A stretch of 47,817 nucleotides of DNA from Richelia sp. CSU_2_1 (GCA_012034575.1 JAAUPF010000033.1:1-47817), one strand, 5' to 3'; shown: positions 16,324 to 26,150, numbered from the stretch's first letter. Notes: generated by a model from the letters alone, not told the origin. Made by a program: numbers and translations.

Positions 16324-17478
16324 TTAGGCTTCTCCTAGTAGCAAAGTAACAAATGTTTCATTGTGAAAATAGGAGATGCCCTGCTGTTCTAAGGGAGCAA
16401 TTTCGCCATTGGTGTAAAAACCACAACTCGGCAATGATTTGCTCGAACAAGTTTGAGTTAAAGCATATTCTTCTTTGGTGCGAGTACCGAGAATTTGTCG
16501 CCTACCGCAACAGGAAAAATATAGAGCTGTGGCAGGTTCTTTTCCTGGATAATTCTGTAAGGCTTGCATCATAGATACTTGCGATGCAGATAGAATATTG
16601 TCGCGCGTTGTTTCAGTAATTTGAACGATCGCTCCTTCGGGAATATCTCCAAAAAAAGTCACGCTACCAACTTCTGGATCGTAGACTCCGCCAGACGCTC
16701 GCATATAGTAATAAGTTTCATCGACATCAAACACGGCTAGGGGATATTCTAACGATGGCGACATTTGTCCCAAATAGTGATGGTAAAAATCTAGAGCAGG
16801 TTTACCGTCGATTTCGTAGACTACATTTTTAGTAGCTTTAGTAACTTTCCCCGGATTGCCAATCGGATGCCAACCGCTAGCAATACCGTGAGAAAATAAC
16901 ACCGAACCCGAAATTAAAAGCAGAGGAATTGCATCGCTACAAACTTCGGTTTTGTAGAACTGATAAGTTTGTTTGAACTGCCACCTATCCGCCGTGAGTC
17001 CGCCAAAAATTGGGACTTTTTTCCCTAAAGCTTGTTGCAGGCTATCCAAAATCAAAATGGCACTGGTGGTGAGGCTTTCTGGCAAAGCAATACAGAGTTT
17101 AATTTCCTCCGTACAGCCTGTTGTTGCTTGAAGGATCGCGCTTTGAATGGCACCGTTCAAATCCCGAGAAATATTTCGCCCGATTCCAGCTTTAATTGCT
17201 ATGTTGTCCGTACAAAATAGCATTAGAGTCAGCGAATCCTGTTCAAACCCTAAAAGCGAAGACATCTCTCCATCAGTTGTGCCGCCAATTAACTCAATTC
17301 CTGGATAAGTCTCGCAAATTTGCTTTAAGATGAGAGGATGTTCAAAGTCAATGGCAGCAAACAATATACCTGCTTGAGGAGATGCTCCAGATAAAGATTG
17401 CTGGCATTGCTCTAAGACTTCTGCGATCGCTGATAGAGAGTCAGGATCGTTGCTGTGACCGACTACAGTTTTTAACAT
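16324..17478 (-). CDS. FIST-domain sensor protein
   Basis: A 384-residue soluble protein covering the FIST_N region (about 25-215; LIGGTTDGEMSS, IPLLLISGSVLFSHGIASGW) and FIST_C (about 225-370; GKPALDFYHHYLG, YPLAVFD, AIVQITETTRDNILSAS, ALYFSCCGRRQILG, CGFYTNGEIAP). FIST proteins are thought to bind small ligands such as amino acids and feed signal-transduction proteins. Here it is followed at one base by a histidine kinase lacking its own input domain, so it probably supplies the input. No signal peptide. Confidence 0.9.
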   Translation of the reverse strand: MLKTVVGHSNDPDSLSAIAEVLEQCQQSLSGASPQAGILFAAIDFEHPLILKQICETYPGIELIGGTTDGEMSSLLGFEQDSLTLMLFCTDNIAIKAGIGRNISRDLNGAIQSAILQATTGCTEEIKLCIALPESLTTSAILILDSLQQALGKKVPIFGGLTADRWQFKQTYQFYKTEVCSDAIPLLLISGSVLFSHGIASGWHPIGNPGKVTKATKNVVYEIDGKPALDFYHHYLGQMSPSLEYPLAVFDVDETYYYMRASGGVYDPEVGSVTFFGDIPEGAIVQITETTRDNILSASQVSMMQALQNYPGKEPATALYFSCCGRRQILGTRTKEEYALTQTCSSKSLPSCGFYTNGEIAPLEQQGISYFHNETFVTLLLGEA

Positions 17479-18035
17479 TGATTGGAAATGCTAATTGAGT
17501 TGAGCAATTGCTACTCGATGGAATACTACAAATATCAAGGTTCTTGTTAGATGCAACTGGAAATACTAATTTAGTTGTGAACCGATCGAACTGACGCATT
17601 GAAAGCTCGATCTGGTTTTGACTTAGCTCGATCGGTCGTTGTTTTGCCCTTATTGCGAATTGCGATCGAGTACGATCGCGCATCAAACCCAGTTTGTAAC
17701 AAACCGTGCGTAAATCCGCAAATATTTGTTTGCCGAACCCTAAATCTTTGCTATCAATATAGCATATTCAGCAACAGGAAACCGGAAACAATCGTACTTT
17801 GTTTTGATAAATGACATCTTGCAGGCGCAATCGCGCGGGTATGCTGTCTTAAGAGGTCTCATTAAAGGATTTAAGAGCGAAAACAACCCTTCGGGGAAGA
17901 ACTGGGCTGTAATTCTCCGCTTCGCTGAACCCATTTTTTCAGTAAAGTGCGAGACTGATAGCCCCGTCATGCTACTTGCAATTGATGGGGGAGAATCACT
18001 CGTCCAACCCCTTTTTCCCAAAGCTTAACTAAATT
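17479..18035. other. Intergenic region, no gene confirmed
   Basis: About 560 bases. A 74-codon plus-strand frame (17804-18028) and a 93-codon minus-strand frame (17740-18021) overlap each other and neither has recognisable motifs or a clear ribosome site, so neither is called. The segment upstream of 17478 should hold the promoter of the FIST-kinase operon. Confidence 0.45.
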
Positions 18036-18668
18036 TTAGCTTCTTGAGAATGCTCGTTTAGCACGACAATCTCGCAACCACAAACGAATCGCCTCAGCAA
18101 TTGCACTTTTCTCGCCCTCCGGCAGTAACAGCGGGGGAACATCCGCCACCGTACCCAGCGTAGAAATAATTTTTACTAATTCCCATCCCCCATCAGTTTG
18201 AGTGAAAAACAGCCAGTGATATTGTTGGATATCGGCTGGTTTTCCCCCGCGATAATGTCGTTCTAAAGTAGTAATAAAAACTTGACGGGCATTTTCAGGA
18301 ATTGCACTTTCCGAATTTAAAGGTAGCGGTTCAAACTCCGGGCGACCCGCTAAAATTATTTGAGGTGGCAAGTAACCGGGCGGTGTGTTAGTGTTACGAG
18401 AAAAGCGCGATCGAACAGTTATTCGATTAGCATAACTAGGTAAATATGGCAACAGGCGATCGACCAAAGTTTCTAAATTTTCAGGACAGTGCGATCGGGC
18501 TAATAAACTATACCGGCTTGCATTTATAGTATTAACATTATTTGCCATAAAATTAACTGCTAGAGTCGGACTACCAACCGCAGATATCAGCAGATAAATA
18601 CAGATTAACGCTGATGAAGCTTTATCTGCCTTGCGCCGCGTTAATCGGCGGTAAAAAAGAACATTCAT
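18036..18668 (-). CDS. Putative exported protein of unknown function
   Basis: A 210-residue protein with a basic N-terminus and one hydrophobic segment (about 20-38, ALICIYLLISAVGSPTLAV) that reads as a signal peptide or anchor. The body has a run of polar residues and C-terminal features WLFFTQTDGGWELVKI and LRDCRAKRAF. Similar small proteins are common in cyanobacteria, but I cannot assign a family. It is divergent from the toxin-antitoxin pair, sharing a 66-bp intergenic region. GGAG lies 13 bases before the ATG. Confidence 0.6.
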   Translation of the reverse strand: MNVLFYRRLTRRKADKASSALICIYLLISAVGSPTLAVNFMANNVNTINASRYSLLARSHCPENLETLVDRLLPYLPSYANRITVRSRFSRNTNTPPGYLPPQIILAGRPEFEPLPLNSESAIPENARQVFITTLERHYRGGKPADIQQYHWLFFTQTDGGWELVKIISTLGTVADVPPLLLPEGEKSAIAEAIRLWLRDCRAKRAFSRS

Positions 18669-18734
18669 ATTGTTATCTCAACTCCGATCGAGTAGAATAA
18701 GGTTATTTACTAAACTGTTTCAGAAACTAAAGGT

Positions 18735-19109
18735 ATGGTTTCAGTGCCTAACAACCAACCAACGATCGTCCGCACACCGCGCGGGCTGACAATTTCGGGT
18801 ACGCGCATCACTCTCTACGACGTGATGGACTACTTAAGGGCTGAGTATCCCCCAAAATTTATCCGCAGTTTATTTGACTTAACAGAAGATCAGATTAACG
18901 TTGCTTTATCATACATTGAGGCAAATCGTGCAGCAGTTGAAGCAGAGTATCAAGTTGTTTTAAAGCAAGCTAAGGAAATTCAGCAATACTGGGAAGAGCG
19001 CAATCGCGAACATTCTGCCCGCGTTGCAGAAATGCCACCCAAACCCGGTACAGAGGCTCTTTGGGCAAAACTTCGAGAGCAGAAAGCCCGACACGAACTA
19101 GAAGCATGA
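18735..19109 (+). CDS. DUF433 antitoxin-like protein
   Basis: A 124-residue protein with a DUF433 winged-helix-type N-terminal domain (RGLTISGTRITLYDVMDYLR, PKFIRSLFDLTEDQINVALSYIEANR) and a helical, charged C-terminal extension. DUF433 proteins are the antitoxin halves of VapB45-like toxin-antitoxin pairs. Its stop overlaps the start of the next gene by four bases (ATGA), the usual coupling in such modules. The long C-terminal tail probably wraps the toxin. Confidence 0.82.
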   Translation: MVSVPNNQPTIVRTPRGLTISGTRITLYDVMDYLRAEYPPKFIRSLFDLTEDQINVALSYIEANRAAVEAEYQVVLKQAKEIQQYWEERNREHSARVAEMPPKPGTEALWAKLREQKARHELEA

Positions 19110-19501
19110 ATTTTCTCATCGATTACAATCTTGGAGGTCATGCAGAGATTTTATTGGGCAATCTTGCAAGTCAAGGTTGGTTAAATCTACTCCCAATTCG
19201 TTTTGTAACTTTCAAGCAGATGAATTTGTCTATCGATAGTAACGATCGAATTGTTTGGAGACTCGCCCAAGAAAATCAGATGATTTTGCTTACAGCTAAC
19301 CGCAGCATGAAGGATGAAGACTCCTTAGAACAGGTTATCCGAGAAGAAAATACAATGGATTCCCTACCTGTGATTACCATTGGAGATGCCGATCGATTTT
19401 TAGCCGATCGAGTTTATCGAAACCGCTGTGTTGACCGCATTCTAGAAATCGTGTTGGATATCGAAACTTGGATGGGCGTTGGTCGCCTTTTCGTTCCGTA
19501 A
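19106..19501 (+). CDS. DUF5615-like PIN-fold toxin (RNase-type)
   Basis: A 131-residue protein starting MNFLIDYNLGGHAEILLGNL, with an acidic residue early (Asp6) and later DSNDRIVWRLAQENQMILLT, the pattern of short PIN-like (DUF5615) domains that pair with DUF433 antitoxins. PIN toxins cleave RNA using a cluster of acidic residues and divalent metal. The ATG overlaps the antitoxin stop (ATGA). An upstream start in the same frame at 19061 lies inside the antitoxin gene and is unlikely. Similar proteins are sometimes mislabelled by automatic annotation. Confidence 0.75.
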   Translation: MNFLIDYNLGGHAEILLGNLASQGWLNLLPIRFVTFKQMNLSIDSNDRIVWRLAQENQMILLTANRSMKDEDSLEQVIREENTMDSLPVITIGDADRFLADRVYRNRCVDRILEIVLDIETWMGVGRLFVP

Positions 19502-19558
19502 TCTTCTTGTTCCGTAATAGCGGTTTCAACCGCCGAATTGTCGAGAGGTAACTATTAG

Positions 19559-20269
19559 TTATCCCAATTCCTCACAAATTCGCGCAAAAGCCGCCGCCGG
19601 ATCGCCCGCAGCAGTAATCGGCCTTCCAATTACCAAATAATCAGCACCAGCTTTCACAGCAGCAGCAGGAGTCATCGATCGCTTTTGATCGCCTCCATCA
19701 GCCCATTTCGGCCGCACTCCCGGACAAACTAACAGAAAATCATCCCCGCAAGTCATTCTTAATTGTTCCACTTCTTGCGGAGAACAAACAGCACCGGCTA
19801 AACCAGTTTCCTTAGCTAAAAGAGCCATCTGTAAAGCATATTCCGGCAACTCTAAAGGAACCTTCAACTCAAAAGCTAACTGTCGGGAATTCAAACTCGT
19901 CAGCAGCGTAATTGCAATCAATTTAGGACTCGATTGACCAACAGATTCCGCCCCAGTTTCCAAGGCCGATCGAGCCGCTTGCAGAGCATCTTTACCGCAA
20001 GTAGCATGAATTGTCAATAAATCCACATTATACTTAACAGCAGCCCGACAAGCACCGGCCACAGTATTCGGAATATCGTGAAATTTCAGATCCAGAAAAA
20101 TTCGTTTTTCTCGCTCTTTTAAAACTTCCAAAATTCCCGGTCCAGAACTCACAAATAGCTCCAAACCGACTTTCCAAAAAGATACTTGAGGCAACTTGTC
20201 AATCAGCGCGATCGCCTCTTCTTGACTCGCAACATCCAAAGCCACAATAATTCGATTATCAGCGTTCAT
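19559..20269 (-). CDS. pyrF: Orotidine 5'-phosphate decarboxylase
   Basis: Final step of UMP synthesis (OMP to UMP). A 236-residue TIM-barrel protein with the N-terminal IIVALDVAS motif, the catalytic tetrad in [10 protein letters not shown] (Asp-x-Lys-x-x-Asp), TIHATCG, and the phosphate-binding end VCPGVRP ... [10 protein letters not shown]. Length and motifs match the short bacterial PyrF group. Lies 37 bp after tyrS on the same strand and is probably co-transcribed. The sequence before the start consists of degenerate ATCAGCG repeats. Confidence 0.97.
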   Translation of the reverse strand: MNADNRIIVALDVASQEEAIALIDKLPQVSFWKVGLELFVSSGPGILEVLKEREKRIFLDLKFHDIPNTVAGACRAAVKYNVDLLTIHATCGKDALQAARSALETGAESVGQSSPKLIAITLLTSLNSRQLAFELKVPLELPEYALQMALLAKETGLAGAVCSPQEVEQLRMTCGDDFLLVCPGVRPKWADGGDQKRSMTPAAAVKAGADYLVIGRPITAAGDPAAAFARICEELG

Positions 20270-20306
20270 CAGCGTTAATCAGCACCATCAGCGGTTAAAA
20301 ATAGAC

Positions 20307-21542
20307 TCAAAAAACCAAACGCACAAACTTATTTTTACCAACTTGCAAAACCCTACCGTTTAGCTCTTCGGGAGACTCAAAAGTAAGATTAACATCAGAA
20401 ACCCGATCGCCCTCCAACTTCAGCCCACCGCCCTGCATCAACTTCCTCGCCTCACCGCTACTTTTACAAAGTCCGCTAGCGCTGGCAATATAAAACAACT
20501 TAGCAGGAAACTGCACGCTTGCTAAAGAAAACTCCGGCACCGCATCAGCCTGTCCCGCAGCACCTTTAATCAAAGAAATTGCGTCTTGTTGCGCGCGATC
20601 GGCCGTTTCTTTCCCCCGATATTGTCGCACCACATCCCAAGCCAAAAGTTTCTGTTTTTCGCGGGGATTTTCCGGCAATTCATCCAGCGGTAAATCTGTC
20701 AATAGTTCAAAATACTCCGCGATTAAATTATCGGGAATTTTTTCTAACTTAGAATACATAGTTAGCGGCTCTTCCGACAAACCTACATAATTACCCAAAG
20801 ACTTTGACATCTTCTGCACGCCGTCAGTTCCGATCAAAATCGGCATCAGCAAACCAAACTGCGGTTTCATCCCGAAATGCCGCTGCAAATCTCTCCCCAC
20901 CGCAATATTAAACTTTTGGTCCGTTCCTCCCAACTCCACATCAGCCTCTAAAGCTACCGAATCGTAACCTTGCATCAGCGGATATAGAAACTCGTGCAAA
21001 TAAATCGCATTTTCCCGATCGATTCTAGTATCAAATCCCTCTTTAGCCAGCATCTGCTGCACCGTCATCGTTCCCAGCAATTCCAGAATTTTCGCCAAAT
21101 CCAATTTCGACAACCATTGGGAGTTGTAGCGAATTTCTAAGCGTCCGGGCGTGTCAAAATCTAAAATCGGACGCACTTGATCTAAGTAAGTTTTGGCATT
21201 TTGAGCCACTTGTTCCTCAGTCAACTGGCGGCGAACTTCCGATTTTCCAGTCGGATCGCCAATTCTTGCGGTAAAATCCCCGATCAGGAGTATTGCTGTG
21301 TGGCCCGCATCCTGAAAAGCTCGCAGCTTGCGGACGCAAATGCTGTGGCCCACGTGAATGTCGCTCCCCGTCGGATCGATACCCAGCTTAATCCGCAACG
21401 GTCGATCGGTCTTCGCCAACCGCTGAGCTAAATTTTCATCGGGATTCTCAGAATCCAGCTTCGCGGGAAAAATCTCGCTGACGCCTCGGTAAATTCCGGT
21501 AAGGTTAGGAATAAAAGTGGGAGAGCGATCGTCCGACATCAT
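20307..21542 (-). CDS. tyrS: Tyrosyl-tRNA synthetase
   Basis: Class I aminoacyl-tRNA synthetase of 411 residues from the chosen start. HIGH-type motif DIHVGHS, the tyrosine pocket region [18 protein letters not shown], the KMSKS loop (QKMSKSLGN), and a C-terminal S4 RNA-binding domain (about 350-411; [20 protein letters not shown]). Two adjacent ATG codons (21542, 21539) suit the family; the frame extends to an ATG at 21593, but the extra residues are not family-like. Upstream of pyrF in the same direction. Confidence 0.96.
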   Translation of the reverse strand: MMSDDRSPTFIPNLTGIYRGVSEIFPAKLDSENPDENLAQRLAKTDRPLRIKLGIDPTGSDIHVGHSICVRKLRAFQDAGHTAILLIGDFTARIGDPTGKSEVRRQLTEEQVAQNAKTYLDQVRPILDFDTPGRLEIRYNSQWLSKLDLAKILELLGTMTVQQMLAKEGFDTRIDRENAIYLHEFLYPLMQGYDSVALEADVELGGTDQKFNIAVGRDLQRHFGMKPQFGLLMPILIGTDGVQKMSKSLGNYVGLSEEPLTMYSKLEKIPDNLIAEYFELLTDLPLDELPENPREKQKLLAWDVVRQYRGKETADRAQQDAISLIKGAAGQADAVPEFSLASVQFPAKLFYIASASGLCKSSGEARKLMQGGGLKLEGDRVSDVNLTFESPEELNGRVLQVGKNKFVRLVF

Positions 21543-21732
21543 AATATTTTGCCAAAGTGTAGCAGAATTAGTTAAACTCACTGATTGAACCATAAAAACA
21601 CAACTATCAAGCTAATATAATCTCAAACCTTACCAACAACACGAGCTGGCCAACACGAGCTGGCAATTGTCCCATCTGGCATCTAAAATAAAAAGTCTCA
21701 AGCCCCAAATCGAGTGAGGAAGTGAAATCGAC

Positions 21733-23652
21733 GTGTCAAGCAATGCAATCCGAAAAAACACGGAAAACTCAGCTCCCGTCTTCGAGTTTGTTCAATCAGT
21801 CAGCAAAGTGACTGCCGGAACCATACTCAGCATCACAATGCTTGCCAGTTCGGTAGTTGCTGGCGGACTGGTTGGCTTAGCGATCAGCTTCCGGAATTTG
21901 CCAGACGTTCGCGTCTTGCAAACCTACTCCCCTACAGAAACTACCCACATTTACGATATTAACGGCCGACCCCTAGCCAGCATCCACGACGAAGCTAACC
22001 GAGATGTCGTACCCTTAGAGAAAATTTCCCCGCACCTGAAACGAGCTGTACTGGCGATCGAAGATAGCAGCTTTTTTACCCACAAAGGTATCAATCCCGG
22101 CGGTATCGCCCGCGCCTTCATGGTTAACTTAGAAAAAGGTCGCACCGTGGAAGGTGGTTCGACCATGACCATGCAGTTAGTCAAAAATTTATTTCTGTCC
22201 CCGCAGTCAAAATTCAGCCGGAAAGTAGCTGAAGCGGTGATGTCGATTCGCTTGGAACAGATTCTGAACAAAGATCAAATTTTACAGCTTTATCTGAACC
22301 AAATTTATTTGGGCCACAACCTGTACGGCGTCGAGACGGCTTCTCAAAGCTACTTTAACAAGTCAGCAGCCTCTCTGACCCTCGCCGAAGCGGCAATGCT
22401 CGCCGGCATCATTTCTGCCCCCGAAGAGTACAGTCCCTTCGCCAACTACAAGCTGTCGAAAGAGCGGCAGGAAATTGTGTTAGCCCGGATGAAGGAGCTC
22501 AAGTGGATTACTCCAGAAGAAGAAGCTGCCGCCCGCAAGCAAAAAATCAAGTTGGGTAAAATTACCTCGTTTGGCGGTTCTCAGGTTCCTTACGTGACGG
22601 AAGCTGTAGTCCAAGAGTTGACTCGCAGGTTTGGGCGAGATGCTGTGGTTAAAGGAGGGATGCGAGTTCAAACTACGATCGACCTGAGATTGCAGCGCGT
22701 TGCTGAAGATACTGTTAAAGCTTGGCACGATCGACTGTACTATCGAGGATTGTTTTACGACTACGACCAAGGTCAAATTGCCCTAGCCGCCGTCGATCCG
22801 CGCACTCACTTCGTTAAAGCAATGGTGGGAGGCGTCGATTACAAAAAAAGCCAGTTCAACCGCGCGATTCAATCCCGCCGCCAGCCCGGCTCGGCCTTCA
22901 AACCCTTTGTCTACTATGCCGCTTTTGCCACGGGCAAATACGGACCGGATTCGATCGTGTACGACACTCCCGTCGGCTACCGCGACGGCGACGGCTACTA
23001 CTACCCTCAAAATTACGGTGGCGGTTTCTCCGGCGCAGTCAGCATCCGCAGAGCTTTAGAGGTATCGCTAAATATTCCGGTTGTCAAGCTCGGCCAAGAA
23101 ATCGGACTGAATAAAGTGATCGAGATTTGCCGGATTCTTGGCATTAGGAGCCCGATGGAACCCGTGATTTCTTTGCCTTTGGGTGCTGTTGACCTGACTC
23201 CTTTAGAAATGGCCGGAGGTTTTGCTACTTTTGCTAACAACGGCTGGCATTCTGACACGACATTTATCGTGCAAGTTACCGACAGCAGCGGTAACGTGTT
23301 GCTCGACAATACCCCAAAACCCAAACTGGTACTCGATCCGTGGGCTGCTGCTTCCGTCAACAGCGCCCTGAAAGGGGTAATTTACAGCGGTACTGCTACA
23401 GCGGCCCAACTCGGGCGGCCGGCGGCCGGGAAAACAGGTACGACTTCCTCGGAACGGGATATCTGGTTTGTAGGTTACGTACCGCAGTTGTCTGTAGCCG
23501 TTTGGATCGGCAATGATGATTACACACCAATGAGCTACGGTGCTACTGGCGGTACGATTGTAGCCCCCGTGTGGCGCGATTTTATGAGCCAAGCTTTGCA
23601 GGGAGTACCTGAAGAAGATTTTAAACCGCCTTCGGCTTTTGAGCGGCCTTAG
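21733..23652 (+). CDS. Class A penicillin-binding protein (PBP1-type transglycosylase/transpeptidase)
   Basis: A 639-residue bifunctional peptidoglycan synthase. One membrane anchor (about 30-55), then a GT51 transglycosylase domain (EDSSFFTHKGI with the catalytic Glu; GGSTMTMQLVKNLFLSP; YLNQIYLGHNLYG), then a transpeptidase domain with the active-site QPGSAFKPF (SxxK), VSLNIP (SxN) and KTGTT (KTG) motifs. Start GTG at 21733 with AGGAAG about 10 bases upstream. Complete, single gene; in cyanobacteria several such PBPs coexist and this one cannot be numbered from sequence alone. Confidence 0.95.
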   Translation: MSSNAIRKNTENSAPVFEFVQSVSKVTAGTILSITMLASSVVAGGLVGLAISFRNLPDVRVLQTYSPTETTHIYDINGRPLASIHDEANRDVVPLEKISPHLKRAVLAIEDSSFFTHKGINPGGIARAFMVNLEKGRTVEGGSTMTMQLVKNLFLSPQSKFSRKVAEAVMSIRLEQILNKDQILQLYLNQIYLGHNLYGVETASQSYFNKSAASLTLAEAAMLAGIISAPEEYSPFANYKLSKERQEIVLARMKELKWITPEEEAAARKQKIKLGKITSFGGSQVPYVTEAVVQELTRRFGRDAVVKGGMRVQTTIDLRLQRVAEDTVKAWHDRLYYRGLFYDYDQGQIALAAVDPRTHFVKAMVGGVDYKKSQFNRAIQSRRQPGSAFKPFVYYAAFATGKYGPDSIVYDTPVGYRDGDGYYYPQNYGGGFSGAVSIRRALEVSLNIPVVKLGQEIGLNKVIEICRILGIRSPMEPVISLPLGAVDLTPLEMAGGFATFANNGWHSDTTFIVQVTDSSGNVLLDNTPKPKLVLDPWAAASVNSALKGVIYSGTATAAQLGRPAAGKTGTTSSERDIWFVGYVPQLSVAVWIGNDDYTPMSYGATGGTIVAPVWRDFMSQALQGVPEEDFKPPSAFERP

Positions 23653-23678
23653 TCAGTCGATCGTTGATAGTTGGTAGT

Positions 23679-23696
23679 GCGAGCGTCCCCGCTCGC
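23679..23696. repeat. GCGAGCG/CGCTCGC hairpin repeat
   Basis: Perfect 7-bp stem with TCCC loop, same as at 4386-4403, each preceded by TAGT. It follows the penicillin-binding protein gene and may also act in transcript ending, but it lacks a clear U tract. Confidence 0.7.
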
Positions 23697-23717
23697 GTGC
23701 GGGGGTCGATAGATCCT

Positions 23718-23940
23718 AGTTAGGGCTTGCTGAATAAAGGTAAAACCTTTATTCAAGAGGGTTTTGAAACGAGGCCAAGGTTCAATAAGTGCCAGAAATA
23801 AGCCAGATAGCATTCCCGACTTATGCAGTTGTTAAACTACATAGGTCAATTCAGGGGTGAAAAAATCCGAAAACTGTTGCCTGTTCCCTATTCCCTGTTC
23901 CCTCCCCTCGCCCAAGCACTCGATGAGGCAAGCCCTAGTT
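23718..23940. mobile_element. Non-autonomous element (MITE) with terminal inverted repeats and 4-bp target duplication
   Basis: Body 23722-23936 (215 bp). The ends are perfect 9-bp inverted repeats, AGGGCTTGC and GCAAGCCCT, flanked by AGTT on both sides (23718-23721, 23937-23940), as expected for a target-site duplication. Internal features: a hairpin AATAAAGG/CCTTTATT near the left end and short CCCTGTT/CCCTATT repeats near the right end. There is no transposase frame, so it would need to be moved by a full element elsewhere in the genome. The IS family is not assigned. Confidence 0.75.
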
Positions 23941-24026
23941 ATATGGATGCGGCGTTAACCAGCTAAAAAACTCAAATAATATAGAAAACTAACCTTTGAA
24001 ACGATCGCAGTCGATCGCGAATGAGA

Positions 24027-24350
24027 TTAAGATTGTTTTTCCACCTCTGATTTCATCCGTTCCAGCGTCGCGTTCATTTGCTCGAACATTTGCTGGGGAG
24101 TGATGCCAAATTGATTGAGTTGCGTTTTCAACTGTTCGACTGTCATCTGAGCCATGAAGTCTTCAGACAGCTCGAAACGCTTCATAAAAATGCGGTAGCG
24201 GTCCATCATTGCTTCCATCTGAGCGATGAACATTTTCTTTCCTTCACGATCGAACTTGCCATAGTTGCTGCCGAGTTTGATGAGAGATTGATAATCTTCA
24301 AACAACAGCTTGGCTTCTTGCTGAACAATTTCTGAATCAAAAAATCCCAT
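24027..24350 (-). CDS. DUF1825 family protein
   Basis: A 107-residue helical protein beginning MGFFDSEIVQQEAKLLFEDY, the hallmark of the DUF1825 family found across cyanobacteria and plastid-bearing lineages. Rich in Met, Glu and Gln; likely all alpha-helical. No motif suggests an enzyme, and its role is unknown. Single gene. Confidence 0.88.
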   Translation of the reverse strand: MGFFDSEIVQQEAKLLFEDYQSLIKLGSNYGKFDREGKKMFIAQMEAMMDRYRIFMKRFELSEDFMAQMTVEQLKTQLNQFGITPQQMFEQMNATLERMKSEVEKQS

Positions 24351-24390
24351 AGGTTTCCTAACTTTTTAATATGCAGCTAATTTTCATCTA

Positions 24391-24417
24391 CGCGGGAAAC
24401 CCCGCCGCTTTTTTTAC
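24391..24417 (+). terminator. Possible rho-independent terminator
   Basis: GCGGG-aaac-CCCGC stem followed within a few bases by a run of seven T. It would stop plus-strand transcripts, although the nearest plus-strand gene ends 740 bases upstream. Weak stem, so tentative. Confidence 0.3.
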
Positions 24418-24620
24418 TATTTTATCAGTTGGGGAGGCAATTTCCTACCCCTCAAGGCCCAAGCAGCAGTAGCAATCCCCGTACAAGTGCTAGCAAGAAA
24501 TCCGTTCGATACCTGTAGAGTGATTCTGGAAGAACGGCGGAGTCCTTCAAACTGAAATCCCAAGCATGGCAATGGTTTCAGACATTCGATCGGCCCCTGG
24601 TGGGGGAAGTTGAGTTAAGA

Positions 24621-26150
24621 TTACTGCATTCGATCGATCGTCCGGTACTGAATTGCCTCGCCCACATGATTGGCGGTCAAACTTTCATCCCCCGCCAAAT
24701 CGGCAATTGTTCTAGCAACTTTCAAAATTCGATCGCTCGCCCTCGCCGACAGCCCCAATTTCCGAATCGCCATTTCTAATAAATTCCGAGAAGCATCATC
24801 TAACTGACACCATTTGTTAATGTGACTGCTTTGCATTTGAGCATTGCACCGCAAGTTAGATTCCGACTGAAAACGGCGAGTTGCAATTTCCCGCGCCTGC
24901 TGCACCCTCACCCGCACCGGTTCGGAATCTTCCCCCGTCGCCTGTCGCGTAATTTCCTCGGGTTTCAAACGGTTAACTGCCACTTGCAAATCGATCCGAT
25001 CCATCAAAGGCCCGGAAAGTTTTGCCCAATATTGTTCTCTTTTTTGCGGTGAACAAGTACACTGTTGGATCGGATCGCCATAATAACCGCAAGCACAAGG
25101 ATTCGTACTCGCAACTAAGGTAAATTGTGCCGGAAACATTACCGATTGTCTGGTGCGAGAAATCGTCACGCAACCGTCTTCCAAAGGTTGTCGCAAAAAC
25201 TCCAAAACATCTCTTTTAAATTCAGTTAATTCATCAAGAAATAACACGCCGCGATGTGCTAAAGAAATTTCCCCCGGTTTCGGAAAACTGCCACCACCGA
25301 CGAGAGAAGGTCCCGATGCTGAATGGTGGGGGCTGCGAAAAGGTCGATCGCTCACCAAGCTGCCTTTATCCTTCAACAACCCAGCCACCGAATGAATCTG
25401 AGTTACATCCAAAGCTTCCTCAAAAGTTAGGGGTGGTAATATTCCCGGCAAACGTCTCGCCAGCATAGTTTTACCGCTGCCGGGAGGCCCGACAAATATT
25501 AAATTGTGTCCGCCGGCAGCCGCAATTTCCAAAGCCCGCCTCGCGTGAATTTGCCCTTTTACGTCCTTTAAATCTAGACTCGGAATCCGCCTTTTTGCCA
25601 GTTCTTCTCTGCCATTTACGTTTACTGGCGCATAAATATGAGGGTTATTCAAAAAATCAGTAACTGCAAAAATATTCTCAAAACCGTAAACAGATATTCC
25701 ATTTACCAAAGCGGCTTCCTGGGCGTTAGCAGCAGGCACGATCAATCCCGAAATACCCATGTTTCTAGCAGCAGCGGCGATCGGCAAAACACCCGCCACA
25801 GACCGCAAAGTTCCATCTAAAGAAAGTTCTCCTAAAAACAAATAATCTCCCAAAAGTTCCGCGCTAACTTGTTCCGATGCAGCGAGAATTCCTATAGCAA
25901 TGGGTAAATCGAAACTCGGTCCTTCCTTGCGCAAATCCGCCGGAGTTAAATTAATCACGATACTCCGCAGTGGAAAAGCATATCCTGAATTTTTTAGCGT
26001 AGCCTTAACTCTTTCTTTAGCTTCCTGTACTGCAGAATCGGGCAATCCCACAACTACAATTTTTGGCAGTCCCCCCGATACGTCAGCCTCGACACCCACT
26101 TTAACCGCATCAATTCCAACGATCGACGCACTCCAAACCCTAGCAAGCAT
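24621..26150 (-). CDS. comM: YifB/ComM family Mg-chelatase-like AAA+ ATPase
   Basis: A 509-residue protein of the ComM/YifB family. The N-terminal Lon-protease-like fold spans 1-170 (GVEADVSGGLPKIVVVGLPD, RKEGPSFDLPIAIGIL); the AAA+ core has Walker A GPPGSGKTMLARRLPGILPP, the Walker B region VLFLDELTEFKRDVLEFLRQ, and a C-terminal Mg-chelatase-type domain with zinc-like cysteines (NPCACGYYGDPIQQCTC). ComM is a hexameric helicase that promotes branch migration during natural transformation. Complete and of normal length. Confidence 0.95.
   Translation of the reverse strand: MLARVWSASIVGIDAVKVGVEADVSGGLPKIVVVGLPDSAVQEAKERVKATLKNSGYAFPLRSIVINLTPADLRKEGPSFDLPIAIGILAASEQVSAELLGDYLFLGELSLDGTLRSVAGVLPIAAAARNMGISGLIVPAANAQEAALVNGISVYGFENIFAVTDFLNNPHIYAPVNVNGREELAKRRIPSLDLKDVKGQIHARRALEIAAAGGHNLIFVGPPGSGKTMLARRLPGILPPLTFEEALDVTQIHSVAGLLKDKGSLVSDRPFRSPHHSASGPSLVGGGSFPKPGEISLAHRGVLFLDELTEFKRDVLEFLRQPLEDGCVTISRTRQSVMFPAQFTLVASTNPCACGYYGDPIQQCTCSPQKREQYWAKLSGPLMDRIDLQVAVNRLKPEEITRQATGEDSEPVRVRVQQAREIATRRFQSESNLRCNAQMQSSHINKWCQLDDASRNLLEMAIRKLGLSARASDRILKVARTIADLAGDESLTANHVGEAIQYRTIDRMQ

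Noticed and set aside
17740..18028. Overlapping small frames on both strands
   Set aside because: They mask each other, with no recognisable domain and no coupling to neighbours; left as intergenic.
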